Source: Massilia sp.
GTDB lineage: Bacteria; Pseudomonadota; Gammaproteobacteria; Burkholderiales; Burkholderiaceae_D
NCBI GenBank assembly: GCA_028292765.1
Contig: JAQGLR010000309.1
Span: forward strand, 1 to 40,604
Direction: 5' to 3'
Length of the DNA: 40,604 nt
Part shown: one piece after another, positions 1 through 8,393 of the stretch
Numbering within the stretch: the stretch's first letter is position 1
How the letters are laid out: each line of letters opens with the position of its first letter
Notes under the pieces: model-generated
Database searches by the model: none
Told to the model about the DNA's origin: nothing
What the model saw: only the letters and a program-made list of their open reading frames with translations
Program-made: the position numbers and the translations under genes

Positions 1-863
1 TTACAGGCGCCTCGCGAGAGGTCCTGCAGGACGAAATACGGCCGTGGGTTGAGGCATTCCTCACACAGAGGGGGCTGAGGTTAGCCGAGGCCAAGACCAA
101 GATCGTGCACATCGACGAAGGGTTTGACTTCCTTGGGTGGAATTTTCGGAAGTATGTCTACAAGGACTCGAAGAAACTGCTAATCAAGCCAAGTAAAAAG
201 AACGTGAAAGCGTTCTACGAAAAGCTGAGGAACATCATCGGCGACAACCTCACGGTGACTCACGAGGAACTGATCCGCATGCTGAACCCGGTTCTGGGGG
301 GATGGGCGCGGTATCACACTTCAGCCGTGGCGAAGCAAACGTTCTCGCGCATGGATTCGCTGTTGTACTGGCGGCTGTGGCGATGGGCGAAGCGTAGGCA
401 CCCGATGAAAAATTCGTCTTTCGTCAGCGAGAAGTACTGGCGGGCGGAGGGCAATCGAAATTGGGTGTTCGCATGTGACGTAACAAAGGAAGATGGCAAA
501 AAGAGCACGATGGCTCTGTACTCGCTTGCGAGCACACCCATCGAGCGGCACAAGAAAATCATGGGGGAGTACAACCCCTATGACCCAGCTTGGGAGAAGT
601 ACGGAGAGTCGCTACGGCAGGAACGCATGAAGAGCAAGATGCGTTACCGAAAGGAGTGGACCCGACTGTACGCCGACCAAGGTGGCAAGTGTGCGGTATG
701 CGGATATGAGATGGACGTCGATACTGGCTGGCACGATCACCATATAGAGTACCGTATGTGTGGCGGTTCAGACAGCTTGGCAAATCGAGTATTATTGCAC
801 CCTGATTGTCATGCTCAAGTGCATAGCCAAAAGTTGCAAGTAGTTAAGCCGGTTCCTGAATAG
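1..863 (+). CDS. ltrA: Group II intron reverse transcriptase/maturase with HNH endonuclease, 5' partial
   Basis: The reading frame is open from base 3 and continues off the left edge, so this is the C-terminal ~286 residues. It begins at the end of the RT domain (GLRLAEAKTKIVHI, then FDFLGWNFRKY), passes through the maturase/thumb region (motif LGGWARYH) and ends in an HNH nuclease domain: CAVC zinc ligand pair, DHH motif, GGSDSLANRVLLHPDCH and a final H. In this family the RT copies intron RNA into a nicked target, the X/thumb region aids splicing, and the HNH domain cuts the bottom DNA strand. All visible motifs are intact, so the element may be mobile. The first methionine in view (105) is internal. 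The symbol follows the common ltrA usage. Confidence 0.9.
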   Translation, partial: TGASREVLQDEIRPWVEAFLTQRGLRLAEAKTKIVHIDEGFDFLGWNFRKYVYKDSKKLLIKPSKKNVKAFYEKLRNIIGDNLTVTHEELIRMLNPVLGGWARYHTSAVAKQTFSRMDSLLYWRLWRWAKRRHPMKNSSFVSEKYWRAEGNRNWVFACDVTKEDGKKSTMALYSLASTPIERHKKIMGEYNPYDPAWEKYGESLRQERMKSKMRYRKEWTRLYADQGGKCAVCGYEMDVDTGWHDHHIEYRMCGGSDSLANRVLLHPDCHAQVHSQKLQVVKPVPE

Positions 864-880
864 GAACTTTTATTTTGCTC

Positions 881-914
881 GAGCCGTGTGCTTCGAAAGT
901 CGCATGCACGGTTC
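881..914 (+). ncRNA. Group II intron domain V
   Basis: This 34-nt hairpin matches the most conserved part of group II introns. GAGCCGTGTGC pairs with GCATGCACGGTTC, leaving the GAAA-type tip and the catalytic bulge. It lies 18 nt after the stop codon of the intron-encoded protein, the usual place for domain V. Domain VI, with a candidate branch-point adenosine near 935-936, follows directly. Confidence 0.87.
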
Positions 915-994
915 CACGGGGAGGGGGTTCCAGTAATGGGGCCTCCTTACCCTACATCCAAAAAATCGCCCTTTATGGTGCAGCCACAGATCCC

Positions 995-3220
995 ATGAGC
1001 TGGTTTACGGCCCTACCATTCCCGCGGCGGCGGGCGTTTGCCTTGTCCGCCCTCGTCACCGTGGCCTCGGGGCCTTTGCATGCGCAGCTCGCGCCTGCCA
1101 CGCCTCCCGCCGACGAACAAGACCTCCCGATTACCGTGCGGGCCGAGGAGATCGACGGCCGTCCGGACCGCGAGATCAATCTCAACCGCAACGTCGAGAT
1201 CACGCGCGGCCAGTCGAAGCTCATTGCCGACACCGCCTGCTACCGCCTCGTCGAAGACGAAGTGACGGCCAGCGGCAACGTGCAGATGTGGCGTTTCGGC
1301 GACCGCTACCAGGGCGATTCGCTGCAGATGAACCTGTCGACCCAGCGCGGCTGGGTGCTCAATCCGCAGTACAAGCTGCAGCTGAATAACGCCCAGGGCC
1401 GCGCCGACCGCATCGACTTCCTCGGCCAGGACCAGGCACTCGTGCGGGACGGCACCTACAGCACCTGCGAAGGGCCGAACCCCGACTGGTACCTGAAATC
1501 GAGCACGCTGCGCCTCGATTCGGGCCGCGACGTCGGCACCGCCGGCAAGACCGTCATCTATTTCAAGGACGTGCCGATCCTGGCCACGCCCGGGATGTCG
1601 TTCTCGCTCTCGGGCCAGCGCCGCTCGGGCTGGCTGCCGCCCACGATCGGCTTCGGCTCGAAGGGCGATTCCGAAGTCATGCTGCCGTATTACTTTAATA
1701 TTGCCCCGAACCGCGATTTGACGGTGTTTCCGCGCCTGATGTTCGACCGCGGCCTGCAACTGGGCGCCACCGCGCGCTATATCGGCGAAACCGCGCGCGG
1801 GCCGTATGGCGGCGAGACCCACGCCGAATTCCTGCGCAACGACCGCGTCACGAAAACCGACCGCTGGCTGGTCAACTCCCTCCACAACCAGACGCTGGCG
1901 CCGGGCTGGACCTACGGCTGGAATGCCAACGGGGCGTCGGACGACGAATACCCGAGCGACTTCTCGCGCACGGTGTCCACCAGCGCCGAGCGCCAGCTGG
2001 TGCGCGAGCTGTACACGAACTACGCCACCCCGTACTGGAACCTGACGGCGCGCGCCCAGAATTACCAGATCTTGCAGGAACCGGCGGCGGTGACCAATCC
2101 GGCGCTGGCGATCCCGCGGCCGTATGCGCGCTTGCCGCAGGTCCTGTTCCATGCCGGCCGTTACGACGTGAAGGGCTTCGACTGGGCGATCGACGCCGAC
2201 GCGACGCGCTTCGACCACCCGAGCTTTGACAGCGGCAGCCGCCTGGTGGCCGTGCCGCAGATCAGTTATCCGTGGATCCGCCCGGGTTACTACGTCACCC
2301 CGAAGCTGATGGTGCACGCGACCAAATATGCGATGGACACCAATGCGCGCGGCCCGACCAGCCTGTCGCGCACGCTGCCGATCTTCTCGGTCGACAGCGG
2401 CATGGTGTTCGAGCGCGAGACGAAGCTGTTCGGCAGCGCCCTGACGCAGACCCTCGAGCCGCGCCTGTTCTACGTCCGCACGCCGTACAAGGACCAGGAC
2501 CAGTTCCCGCTGTTCGACACGGGCGAAGCCGGCTTCAGCTACGCCCAGCTGTTCAGCGAGAACCGCTTCGTCGGACCCGACCGCGTTTCCGACGCCAACC
2601 AGCTGACCGCCTCCCTGGTGTCGCGCTACATCGAGGCCGATGGCGCCGAGCGCCTGCGCCTGGCCTTCGGCCAGCGCCTGTATTTCACCGAGCCGCGCGT
2701 GCAGTTGCCCGGCCGCGTGCAGGACCGCAGGGGGCGCTCCGACCTGCTGCTGGCGGCATCCGGACGCATCATCAATAACTGGAACTTCGACAGCAGCGTA
2801 CAATATGATGCGACCAGCACCAGTTTGTACAGCCAGAGCCACGGCGTGCGCTGGACGCCGGGACCGATGAAAGTGCTCAACGCCGAATACCGCTACGTGC
2901 GCGACAGTTTCCGCAACGTCGACGTCTCGGCGCAGTGGCCGCTGTCGATGCGCTGGTACGGCGTCGGCCGCGTCAGCTATTCGCTGCGCGACCGCCGCCT
3001 GCTCGAGAGCCTGGTCGGGCTCGAGTACAAGGCCGATTGCTGGGTGTTCCGGATGGGCGCGCAGCGCTTCGTCACGGCAGCCCAGACGACCTCGACGCCA
3101 ATGTTCTTCCAGATCGAGCTCAACGGCCTGTCGCGCCTGGGCTTCGGCAACCCGATGGAGTCGTTTTACAAGAGTATTCCCGGCTATACGCGGTTGAACA
3201 GCAACGTCGGCCGTCCCTAA
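995..3220 (+). CDS. lptD: LPS-assembly protein LptD
   Basis: Outer-membrane beta-barrel that, with LptE, inserts lipopolysaccharide into the outer leaflet. The product is 741 aa. An N-terminal signal peptide (about residues 1-31, ending LHAQ) is followed by an OstA/LptA-like periplasmic domain (ITVRAEEIDG, NVEITRGQSKLIADTA, DYRL-type repeats) and a long barrel ending near the C-terminus with alternating aromatic strands. Cysteines are seen in ADTAC, STCEG and KADCW, candidates for the disulfides that mature LptD needs. The frame stays open upstream to 875 into intron sequence; I start at ATG 995 because the signal peptide follows directly. The Shine-Dalgarno there is poor, so the native start could have been changed by the intron. 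First gene of lptD-surA-pdxA-rsmA; its partner lptE is at 17179. Confidence 0.93.
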   Translation: MSWFTALPFPRRRAFALSALVTVASGPLHAQLAPATPPADEQDLPITVRAEEIDGRPDREINLNRNVEITRGQSKLIADTACYRLVEDEVTASGNVQMWRFGDRYQGDSLQMNLSTQRGWVLNPQYKLQLNNAQGRADRIDFLGQDQALVRDGTYSTCEGPNPDWYLKSSTLRLDSGRDVGTAGKTVIYFKDVPILATPGMSFSLSGQRRSGWLPPTIGFGSKGDSEVMLPYYFNIAPNRDLTVFPRLMFDRGLQLGATARYIGETARGPYGGETHAEFLRNDRVTKTDRWLVNSLHNQTLAPGWTYGWNANGASDDEYPSDFSRTVSTSAERQLVRELYTNYATPYWNLTARAQNYQILQEPAAVTNPALAIPRPYARLPQVLFHAGRYDVKGFDWAIDADATRFDHPSFDSGSRLVAVPQISYPWIRPGYYVTPKLMVHATKYAMDTNARGPTSLSRTLPIFSVDSGMVFERETKLFGSALTQTLEPRLFYVRTPYKDQDQFPLFDTGEAGFSYAQLFSENRFVGPDRVSDANQLTASLVSRYIEADGAERLRLAFGQRLYFTEPRVQLPGRVQDRRGRSDLLLAASGRIINNWNFDSSVQYDATSTSLYSQSHGVRWTPGPMKVLNAEYRYVRDSFRNVDVSAQWPLSMRWYGVGRVSYSLRDRRLLESLVGLEYKADCWVFRMGAQRFVTAAQTTSTPMFFQIELNGLSRLGFGNPMESFYKSIPGYTRLNSNVGRP

Positions 3221-3247
3221 CCGGACCATGGATGATTTTTGACCTGA

Positions 3248-4708
3248 ATGAGTGCCCCCCAGATTATGCGTACTACCCGTTTGCATCACCTTAAGCTCGC
3301 AGCGGCGCTGCTGTGCGCGCTCACTGCCAACGCCGCCGTCGGCCAGGCCGAGACTAAAAAGTCTCCTGCTGCCGCGGCCTCGTCGGCCCCGGTAGCGGCG
3401 CCTTCCAAAGCCCCCTCTCCGGCGAACGCTGCCAATAATCCGGGAAGCGGCTTCCTGCCGCCGGCCTCGAGCAGCGCGAACGTCATCGACTCCATCAAGG
3501 TGGTCGTCAACGACGAAGTCATCACGGCCAACGAGGTGCGCAACCGCGTCGCCCAGATCACTGCCCGCCTGCGCGGCCAGAACGCCCAGCTGCCGGCCCA
3601 GGCCGACCTCGAGCGCCAGGTGACCGAGGCAATGATCGTCGAGCGCGCCCAGCTGCAGCTGGCGCGCGAGATGGGCGTGCGCGTCGACGACCGCCAGCTC
3701 GACGCCGCCATCGGCCGCATCGCCGAGGGCCAGAAGATGACGGTCCAGGAGATGCGCAACCAGATGGAAAAGGAAGGCTTGACCTTCGCCCAGTTCCGCG
3801 AAGAGATCCGCAACGAGATCATGATGCAGCGCCTGCGCGAGCACGAGGTCGACAGCAAGATCCAGGTCTCCGACGCCGAGGTCGACACCTACCTCGCCGC
3901 CGAAAAGGCCGCCGCCGCCGACAAGGTCGAGATGGACCTGTCGCAGATCTTCGTCGGCATCCCGGCGAACGCCACGCCCGAGCAGGTCGCCGCACGCCGT
4001 GCCCGCGCCGACGAAGTGCTGCGCCAGCTGCGCACCGGCGCCGACTTCGCCAAAATCGCCACCACCTATTCCGACGCGCCCGATGCCCTCAAGGGCGGCG
4101 CGATCGGCTGGCGCGAGGTGGACCGCCTGCCGCCGCTGTTCGCCGGCGAGCTGCGCAAACTCAGCTCCGGGCAGGTCACGCCTGTCATCAAGACGAATAC
4201 GGGCTTCTACATCCTCAAGATGGCCGACAAGCGCAACCTGGCAAAGGCGCCCGAGGAGGCCGTGGTGCAGCAAACCCGCGCCCGCCACATCCTGCTCAAG
4301 CCCACGCCGGCGATGCCGGCCGCGGAAGCGAAGCGCAAGCTGGCCGAGCTGAAGGCGAAGATCGAGAGCAAGTCCGCGACCTTCGAAGAACTGGCACGCC
4401 AGAACAGCCAGGACGGCTCGGCCGCCAAGGGTGGCGAGCTCGGCTGGCTGGAGCCCGGCGACCTCGTGCCCGAATTCGAGACCGCGATGAATGCGCTCAA
4501 GCCCGGCCAGGTGTCGGACGTGATCGAGACGCCGTTCGGCTTCCACATCGTTGAAGTACTCGAGCGCAAGAGCCAGGACGTGACGCAGCAAAAGGAACGC
4601 CTGCAGGCACGCCAGGTGATCCGCGAGCGCAAACTCGGCGAAGCCTTCGAGGACTGGGCGCGCGAGGTGCGCGACCGCGCCTACGTCGAGTTCCGCGAGG
4701 AAGGGTAA
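3248..4708 (+). CDS. surA: Periplasmic chaperone/peptidyl-prolyl isomerase SurA
   Basis: Periplasmic chaperone that escorts unfolded outer-membrane proteins, including LptD, to the BAM complex. The product is 486 aa from ATG 3248. A second ATG at 3266 ([13 protein letters not shown]) begins the hydrophobic signal sequence directly and is an equally good start. After the signal peptide comes an Ala/Pro/Ser-rich linker, then the SurA N-domain ([16 protein letters not shown]), then two parvulin domains: one around [13 protein letters not shown] to FYILKMADK, one starting ARHILLKP and ending PFGFHIVEV. The C-terminal helix completes the chaperone module. It lies 27 bp after lptD and 4 bp before pdxA, so co-transcription is expected. 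Length agrees with betaproteobacterial SurA proteins, which are longer than the E. coli one because of the linker. Confidence 0.95.
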   Translation: MSAPQIMRTTRLHHLKLAAALLCALTANAAVGQAETKKSPAAAASSAPVAAPSKAPSPANAANNPGSGFLPPASSSANVIDSIKVVVNDEVITANEVRNRVAQITARLRGQNAQLPAQADLERQVTEAMIVERAQLQLAREMGVRVDDRQLDAAIGRIAEGQKMTVQEMRNQMEKEGLTFAQFREEIRNEIMMQRLREHEVDSKIQVSDAEVDTYLAAEKAAAADKVEMDLSQIFVGIPANATPEQVAARRARADEVLRQLRTGADFAKIATTYSDAPDALKGGAIGWREVDRLPPLFAGELRKLSSGQVTPVIKTNTGFYILKMADKRNLAKAPEEAVVQQTRARHILLKPTPAMPAAEAKRKLAELKAKIESKSATFEELARQNSQDGSAAKGGELGWLEPGDLVPEFETAMNALKPGQVSDVIETPFGFHIVEVLERKSQDVTQQKERLQARQVIRERKLGEAFEDWAREVRDRAYVEFREEG

Positions 4709-4712
4709 GGTC

Positions 4713-5759
4713 GTGGCGGTGCCGCTCGGCGTGCGCCCGACCCTGGCGCTGACGGTCGGCGAGCCGGCCGGCATCGGCCCCGAGATCGCGATCCGCGCGG
4801 CCTGGGCGCTGCGCGAGGTCGCCAACTGCGTGCTGGTCGGCGATGCGGCCTTCCTGGCGCTCACCGCCAGCCTGGTCGATCCCAACATCCGCCTGGCGGC
4901 GCTGTCGATCCAGGCGCTGAGGAATGGCGGCCTGCCGCACTTCGGCAGTGAACGCATCGCCGTCGTCGACGTGCCGCTCGCCGCGCACGTGGTGCCGGGC
5001 GTACTCGATGCGCAAAACGGCCGCGCCGTGCTGGCCACGCTCGACCTCGCGGTCGAGGGCGTGGGCGCCGGCTGGTTCGACGCCATCGTCACCGCGCCCC
5101 TGCAAAAGAGCACCATCAACGAGGCCGGCATCGCGTTTTCCGGCCATACCGAATACCTGGCCGAAAAGACCGGCACGGCGAAGGTCGTCATGATGCTGGC
5201 CGGGCAACCGGCAAACGGCCAGCCTTATCTCCGGGTGGCGCTGGCCACCACCCACCTGCCCTTGAAGGACGTGCCGGGCGCAATTACCACCGACCTCCTG
5301 GCGCAGGTGCTCGACATCGTCCAGGCCGACTTGCGCACGAAATTCGGCATCGCCGCGCCGCGCATCCTCGTCACCGGGCTGAACCCGCATGCCGGGGAAA
5401 ACGGCTACCTCGGGCGCGAGGAGATCGACGTCATCGAACCCGCCCTGGCGGCGGCGCGCGCGCGCGGCATCGATGCCCGCGGGCCGTATCCGGCCGACAC
5501 CCTGTTCCAGCCGAAATACCTGCAGGACGCCGATTGCGTGCTGGCGATGTACCACGACCAGGGCCTGCCGACCCTCAAGCACGCGACTTTTGGGCGCGGC
5601 ATCAACGTCACGCTCGGCCTGCCGCTGATCCGCACCTCGGTCGATCATGGCACCGCGCTCGACCTGGCCGCGCGCGGCCTCGGCCTCGCCGACTGCGGCA
5701 GCATGGAGGAGGCGATCCGCGCCGCCGTGTCGATGGTGCGGGCCAGTCAATATAATTAA
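4713..5759 (+). CDS. pdxA: 4-hydroxythreonine-4-phosphate dehydrogenase PdxA
   Basis: NAD-dependent oxidation of 4-phosphohydroxy-L-threonine in the deoxyxylulose-5-phosphate-dependent pathway of vitamin B6 synthesis. 348 aa with a GTG start 4 bp after the surA stop codon. Family motifs are clear: [11 protein letters not shown] at the N-terminus, [10 protein letters not shown] (metal/substrate histidine), [21 protein letters not shown] with the metal-binding histidine, and the C-terminal [21 protein letters not shown]. Slightly longer than E. coli PdxA (329 aa). The surA-pdxA-rsmA order is the same as in E. coli. Confidence 0.95.
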   Translation: MAVPLGVRPTLALTVGEPAGIGPEIAIRAAWALREVANCVLVGDAAFLALTASLVDPNIRLAALSIQALRNGGLPHFGSERIAVVDVPLAAHVVPGVLDAQNGRAVLATLDLAVEGVGAGWFDAIVTAPLQKSTINEAGIAFSGHTEYLAEKTGTAKVVMMLAGQPANGQPYLRVALATTHLPLKDVPGAITTDLLAQVLDIVQADLRTKFGIAAPRILVTGLNPHAGENGYLGREEIDVIEPALAAARARGIDARGPYPADTLFQPKYLQDADCVLAMYHDQGLPTLKHATFGRGINVTLGLPLIRTSVDHGTALDLAARGLGLADCGSMEEAIRAAVSMVRASQYN

Positions 5760-5770
5760 CGAAAGCATCA

Positions 5771-6547
5771 ATGAAACACGTCGCACGCAAGCGCTTCGGC
5801 CAGAACTTCCTGACCGATAAACTCGTCCTCTCGAGCATCATCGAAGCGATCGATCCGCGCCGCGGCGAGACGATGGTCGAGATCGGACCTGGCCTGGCGG
5901 CGATGACGGCGCTGCTGCTCAAGCAACTGGACCACATGCACGTCGTCGAACTCGACCGTGACCTGGTGGCGCGCCTGGAAAAAGCCTACCCGCGCGAAAA
6001 GCTCACCATCCACTCGGGCGACGCGTTGAAATTCGATTACGCATCGATTCCCGTGGCCGAAGGGCAGAAGCTGCGCGTGGTCGGCAACCTGCCGTACAAC
6101 ATCTCGAGCCCGCTGCTGTTCCACCTGGCCGATTTCGCGCACCTGGTCGAGGACCAGCACTTCTGGCTGCAAAAGGAAGTGGTCGAGCGCATGGTGGCCG
6201 AGCCGGGCACCAAGGCCTACGGCCGCCTGTCGGTGATGCTGCAATGGCGCTACGACATGTCGCTGATGTTCATCGTGCCGCCGACCGCCTTCGACCCGCC
6301 GCCGCAGGTCGAATCGGCCATCGTGCGCATGGTCCCGACCCGGAACCAACTCGCCGTCGACGGCCCGACCCTGTCAGCGGTGGTGCAGAAGGCGTTTTCC
6401 CAGCGTCGCAATGTGATCCGCAACTGCGTGGCCGGCATGTTCACCGAAGCGCAGCTGGTCGAGGCCGGCATCGACCCCGGCACCCGCCCGGAAACGGTGA
6501 GCCTCGAGCAGTACGTGGCGCTGGCGAATATCCTCAAGCCGGCCTGA
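5771..6547 (+). CDS. rsmA: 16S rRNA (adenine1518-N6/adenine1519-N6)-dimethyltransferase RsmA (KsgA)
   Basis: Uses S-adenosylmethionine to dimethylate two adjacent adenines in the 3' terminal hairpin of 16S rRNA, a late step in 30S assembly. 258 aa. The N-terminal KRFGQNFL signature, SAM-binding VEIGPGLAAMT, acidic ligand in VVELDRDL, and the catalytic NLPYNISSPLL motif are present, followed by the small helical C-terminal domain (QRRNVIRNCV). The start ATG lies 11 bp after pdxA. Last gene of the lptD operon in this window; apaG/apaH, which follow in E. coli, are absent. A hairpin and then a T-tailed terminator lie downstream. Confidence 0.96.
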   Translation: MKHVARKRFGQNFLTDKLVLSSIIEAIDPRRGETMVEIGPGLAAMTALLLKQLDHMHVVELDRDLVARLEKAYPREKLTIHSGDALKFDYASIPVAEGQKLRVVGNLPYNISSPLLFHLADFAHLVEDQHFWLQKEVVERMVAEPGTKAYGRLSVMLQWRYDMSLMFIVPPTAFDPPPQVESAIVRMVPTRNQLAVDGPTLSAVVQKAFSQRRNVIRNCVAGMFTEAQLVEAGIDPGTRPETVSLEQYVALANILKPA

Positions 6548-6574
6548 ACGCCGAAAACACGTCGCTGTCAGGCC

Positions 6575-6605
6575 GCGTGATTGAGGCCACCGGCCTCGAT
6601 CACGC
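6575..6605. repeat. 14-bp hairpin downstream of rsmA
   Basis: GCGTGAT-T-GAGGCC at 6575-6588 pairs with GGCCTC-G-ATCACGC at 6592-6605, one wobble, 3-nt loop. There is no T-run after it, so it is more likely an mRNA 3'-end stabiliser or repeat than a terminator. Confidence 0.6.
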
Positions 6606-6662
6606 CGTGCCGCATTGCACAAGCCGCGCATAACCCCCGCACGACACGGTACATCGCCCGCC

Positions 6663-6686
6663 AGCGCGCTTCATCGCGCGCTTTTT
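6663..6686 (+). terminator. Intrinsic terminator after rsmA
   Basis: AGCGCGC (6663-6669), 6-nt loop, GCGCGCT (6676-6682), running into TTTTT at 6682-6686. This is the classic form of a rho-independent terminator on the plus strand and probably ends the lptD-surA-pdxA-rsmA transcript. Confidence 0.75.
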
Positions 6687-6731
6687 GCAGTTCGTCGCAA
6701 CCCGATGGAAGGCCCGCGACCCGATTGCTAA

Positions 6732-6799
6732 AGTACTCCCATCGAAAGCCCGAACGCACCATCCCGCCAAGGCGGGGGCAACCAACCGAAGGGAGTACT
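6732..6799 (+). promoter_or_regulatory. Structured leader that can hide the ribosome binding site of the next gene
   Basis: AGTACTCCC (6732-6740) is a perfect complement of GGGAGTACT (6791-6799), which contains the Shine-Dalgarno for the ATG at 6803. The stem can extend past an A-A mismatch by three more pairs (6742-6744 with 6787-6789). An inner GC hairpin (CCCGCC 6763-6768 with GGCGGG 6771-6776) would bring the two arms together. Whether the left arm lies within the transcript is not known, so a regulatory role is inference. Confidence 0.45.
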
Positions 6800-6802
6800 G
6801 AA

Positions 6803-6994
6803 ATGAACGTCCTCAAACACATGGAAGCGCTGTTTGTCATCGCCGCACTGGTCGTTGGCGTCAGCACCTATGCCAGTGCCGAGAGCTACAAGGCCCAGGT
6901 CCGCGCCGATGCGATGGTGTCGGTCGGCAGCGAAAAGATGGCCGTGGTGAAGGTCACCGCGAAGCGCCTCGCGCCGGCAACGAAGCTCGGCTGA
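6803..6994 (+). CDS. Small exported or membrane protein, unknown
   Basis: A 63-codon gene with a strong ribosome binding site (GAAGGGAG, 6788-6795) upstream of ATG 6803. The product has an N-terminal hydrophobic stretch (about residues 9-25, ALFVIAALVVGVSTYASA) that looks like a cleavable signal peptide with an ASA cleavage site. The mature part would be about 36 residues, Lys/Ala/Val-rich (YKAQVRADAMVSVGSEKMAVVKVTAKRL). I recognise no family. The frame is open upstream to 6581, but the SD and signal sequence fix the start. Followed by a hairpin terminator at 7013. The leader can fold over the ribosome binding site. Probably real, judging from SD, signal peptide and terminator. Confidence 0.65.
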   Translation: MNVLKHMEALFVIAALVVGVSTYASAESYKAQVRADAMVSVGSEKMAVVKVTAKRLAPATKLG

Positions 6995-7012
6995 AGCCCG
7001 CAGGCGAAAAAA

Positions 7013-7036
7013 AAGCCCACCGTTGCGGGTGGGCTT
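7013..7036. terminator. Bidirectional terminator between converging genes
   Basis: AAGCCCACC (7013-7021) pairs with GGTGGGCTT (7028-7036) around a 6-nt loop. A run of eight A at 7007-7014 precedes it, giving a strong T-run for minus-strand transcripts; on the plus strand it is followed only by AAAT. It separates the small plus-strand gene ending at 6994 from the minus-strand lipoprotein gene ending at 7153. Confidence 0.75.
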
Positions 7037-7152
7037 AAATCCAATTCTTTTCTGAGGAGATTTGGAGGAGACAGGTGCATTATGCTGCACTACAGCATAT
7101 TCGTCTAATTTTCTTTCGGAATAGTCGACATTCCTGCGGTGAATATCTGCCT

Positions 7153-7788
7153 CTAGGCATCGGGGCGGCAGGCCACGGCAACCGTGGTCACCGGATCGTC
7201 GCCCATGATCCCCGCGCCATTGCTGACGGTGCAGGTCAGGCCGGCCGGCTTGGTCAGGACGGTGATGCCGAAGGTCTGGCCGTAGGTCACCGGTTGCTGC
7301 AAGGTGAAACTGGTCGCATTGGCCGGCACGGTCACGGTGCCGCCGGTGCTGCCGTTCGTCAACACCAGTTCGCCGCTGGTCAGGCCGGTGACCGTGCCGC
7401 TGATCTGGTTGCTGACCAGTACACAGGAAATGATGGCGTTGATGACGGACAGGCGTCCTGCCGTGTCGGTGTTGCCGCCGTTCTGCCCGCAGATCTGGTG
7501 CGCGGGCGAGGCTTTCACGGTCACGTTATAGGTATCCCCGTAGCCGGCCTGGTTGCGGAACGCGTACTCGACGTTTTTCGGCGTAGGCACGGTCGAACCC
7601 GGCAGCGTTTCATAGCCAGCTGGCGCGACCGTCAGGTCTTCGCCATTGTTCGACAGCACCAGTCCCGGGTGTTCGAGGCCGGTGACGATGCCGCCGATGG
7701 TATAGGACGAGCTGCCGCCGCCGCAGGCGCTCAGGCCGGCGGCCAGCGCCAGGGTCAGCGCGGACAGCGCCAGGGTCGATTTCTTCAA
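7153..7788 (-). CDS. Putative lipoprotein with two GGxxTGL repeat domains (paralog B)
   Basis: 211-residue predicted lipoprotein: the N-terminus MKKSTLALSALTLALAAG ends in lipobox LSAC with Cys22, followed by Gly/Ser. Two repeats follow, each starting like IGGIVTGL..GLVLSNNGEDLTV or ISGTVTGL..GELVLTNGS and ending in a V..C strand after a C..NG segment. This repeat type occurs in many proteobacterial surface proteins, with no fixed function I can name. Start: TTG at 7788 has a perfect GGAGG 5 nt upstream (7794-7798). The alternative ATG at 7806 overlaps the upstream stop codon as ATGA but has no comparable SD. Paralogous to the gene just upstream. Asp in place of Asn and an inserted loop (YETLPGSTVPTP) are specific to this copy. 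Confidence 0.75.
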   Translation of the reverse strand: MKKSTLALSALTLALAAGLSACGGGSSSYTIGGIVTGLEHPGLVLSNNGEDLTVAPAGYETLPGSTVPTPKNVEYAFRNQAGYGDTYNVTVKASPAHQICGQNGGNTDTAGRLSVINAIISCVLVSNQISGTVTGLTSGELVLTNGSTGGTVTVPANATSFTLQQPVTYGQTFGITVLTKPAGLTCTVSNGAGIMGDDPVTTVAVACRPDA

Positions 7789-7793
7789 ATTAG

Positions 7794-7798
7794 CCTCC
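7794..7798 (-). promoter_or_regulatory. Strong ribosome binding site deciding a TTG start
   Basis: On the minus strand GGAGG lies 5 nt before TTG (7788-7786). It is inside the possible ATG-initiated reading frame from 7806, so the ATG would place the SD within the coding sequence. This favours the TTG, which also leaves a standard lipoprotein signal peptide. Confidence 0.6.
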
Positions 7799-7802
7799 AG
7801 GA

Positions 7803-8393
7803 TCATGGGGTGCAACGCACGACGATGTTCGCGACATTGCCTGCTTGCATCGTGCCGGTGCCGTTCTCCACGGCACAATTCGGTCCGACTTCGCCCTGCT
7901 TGGGCGGCAGCACGGTCACGCCATAGGGCGATTCTTCCGATACCGGGGCCATCTGGAAAGTCGTGGCGTTCGGCGCGATCTCGATACGATCGGTGCCGTT
8001 GACAAGCACGAGGCCGGTTCTGTTGCCCAGTCCGACGATCGTGCCACCCAGGGTCCACTTGCGGATCGTGCAGGTGACCAGGACATTGGAGACATTGAAG
8101 ACGGCCCGGCCAGTGGCGTTGGCGACCACGCAGCCGCCCGGTTCGACGTTGGCAGGAACGCTTTTCACCTCGACGAAATAGCGGTCGTCGGTTTGCACCA
8201 GGTCCTTGAACAGGAAGCTGCCGGACTGATTGACGGCGAGGTCGGAGCCGCCATTGTTCGTCAGCACCAGGCCCGGCTTGGTGACACCGATAGCCTGGCC
8301 GCCGATGTATATGTCGCCATCACCGCCGCCGCAGGCGGACAGGCTCAGCGCGCATGCCAGCGCGATGCCGGCGCGCAGGGGGGAACGAATCAT
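7803..8393 (-). CDS. Putative lipoprotein with two GGxxTGL repeat domains (paralog A)
   Basis: 196-residue predicted lipoprotein. Signal MIRSPLRAGIALACALS ends in lipobox LSAC with Cys21, followed by GGGDGD. Two copies of the repeat follow: one from IYIGGQAIGV to VTCTI (including GLVLTNNGGSDLAV and a C..NATG element) and one from WTLGGTIVGL to VVRC. ATG 8393 is preferred because GGAG lies 5 nt upstream; a second ATG at 8396 is too close. Its stop overlaps the upstream ATG of the next gene (ATGA), so the two form a bicistron. The pair looks like a tandem duplication that has diverged strongly. Outer-membrane location is inferred from the lipobox without Asp at +2. Function unknown. Confidence 0.77.
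   Translation of the reverse strand: MIRSPLRAGIALACALSLSACGGGDGDIYIGGQAIGVTKPGLVLTNNGGSDLAVNQSGSFLFKDLVQTDDRYFVEVKSVPANVEPGGCVVANATGRAVFNVSNVLVTCTIRKWTLGGTIVGLGNRTGLVLVNGTDRIEIAPNATTFQMAPVSEESPYGVTVLPPKQGEVGPNCAVENGTGTMQAGNVANIVVRCTP

Larger units (their letters stand above)
1..955 (+). mobile_element. Group II intron, 3' part
   Basis: The left edge holds the 3' end of a bacterial group II intron: the C-terminal part of the intron-encoded protein, then the catalytic RNA. Domain V is visible at 881-914, a 34-nt hairpin beginning GAGCCG and ending CGGTTC with a GAAA-type apical loop and the GTCGCA return strand. A purine-rich domain VI helix follows (about 919-953). The intron probably ends with CCCTAC at 950-955. 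The 5' end lies outside the window, so exon binding sites and full size cannot be judged. The HNH domain argues against class C, whose proteins lack it. The next gene, lptD, begins only 40 bp beyond the inferred 3' splice site. Confidence 0.88.

Noticed and set aside
1013-5191. Very long open frame on the minus strand (over 1,300 codons) across lptD, surA and pdxA
   Set aside because: Codon-complement artefact of GC-rich DNA: the plus-strand frames contain full known proteins, and the antisense product has no recognisable domain.
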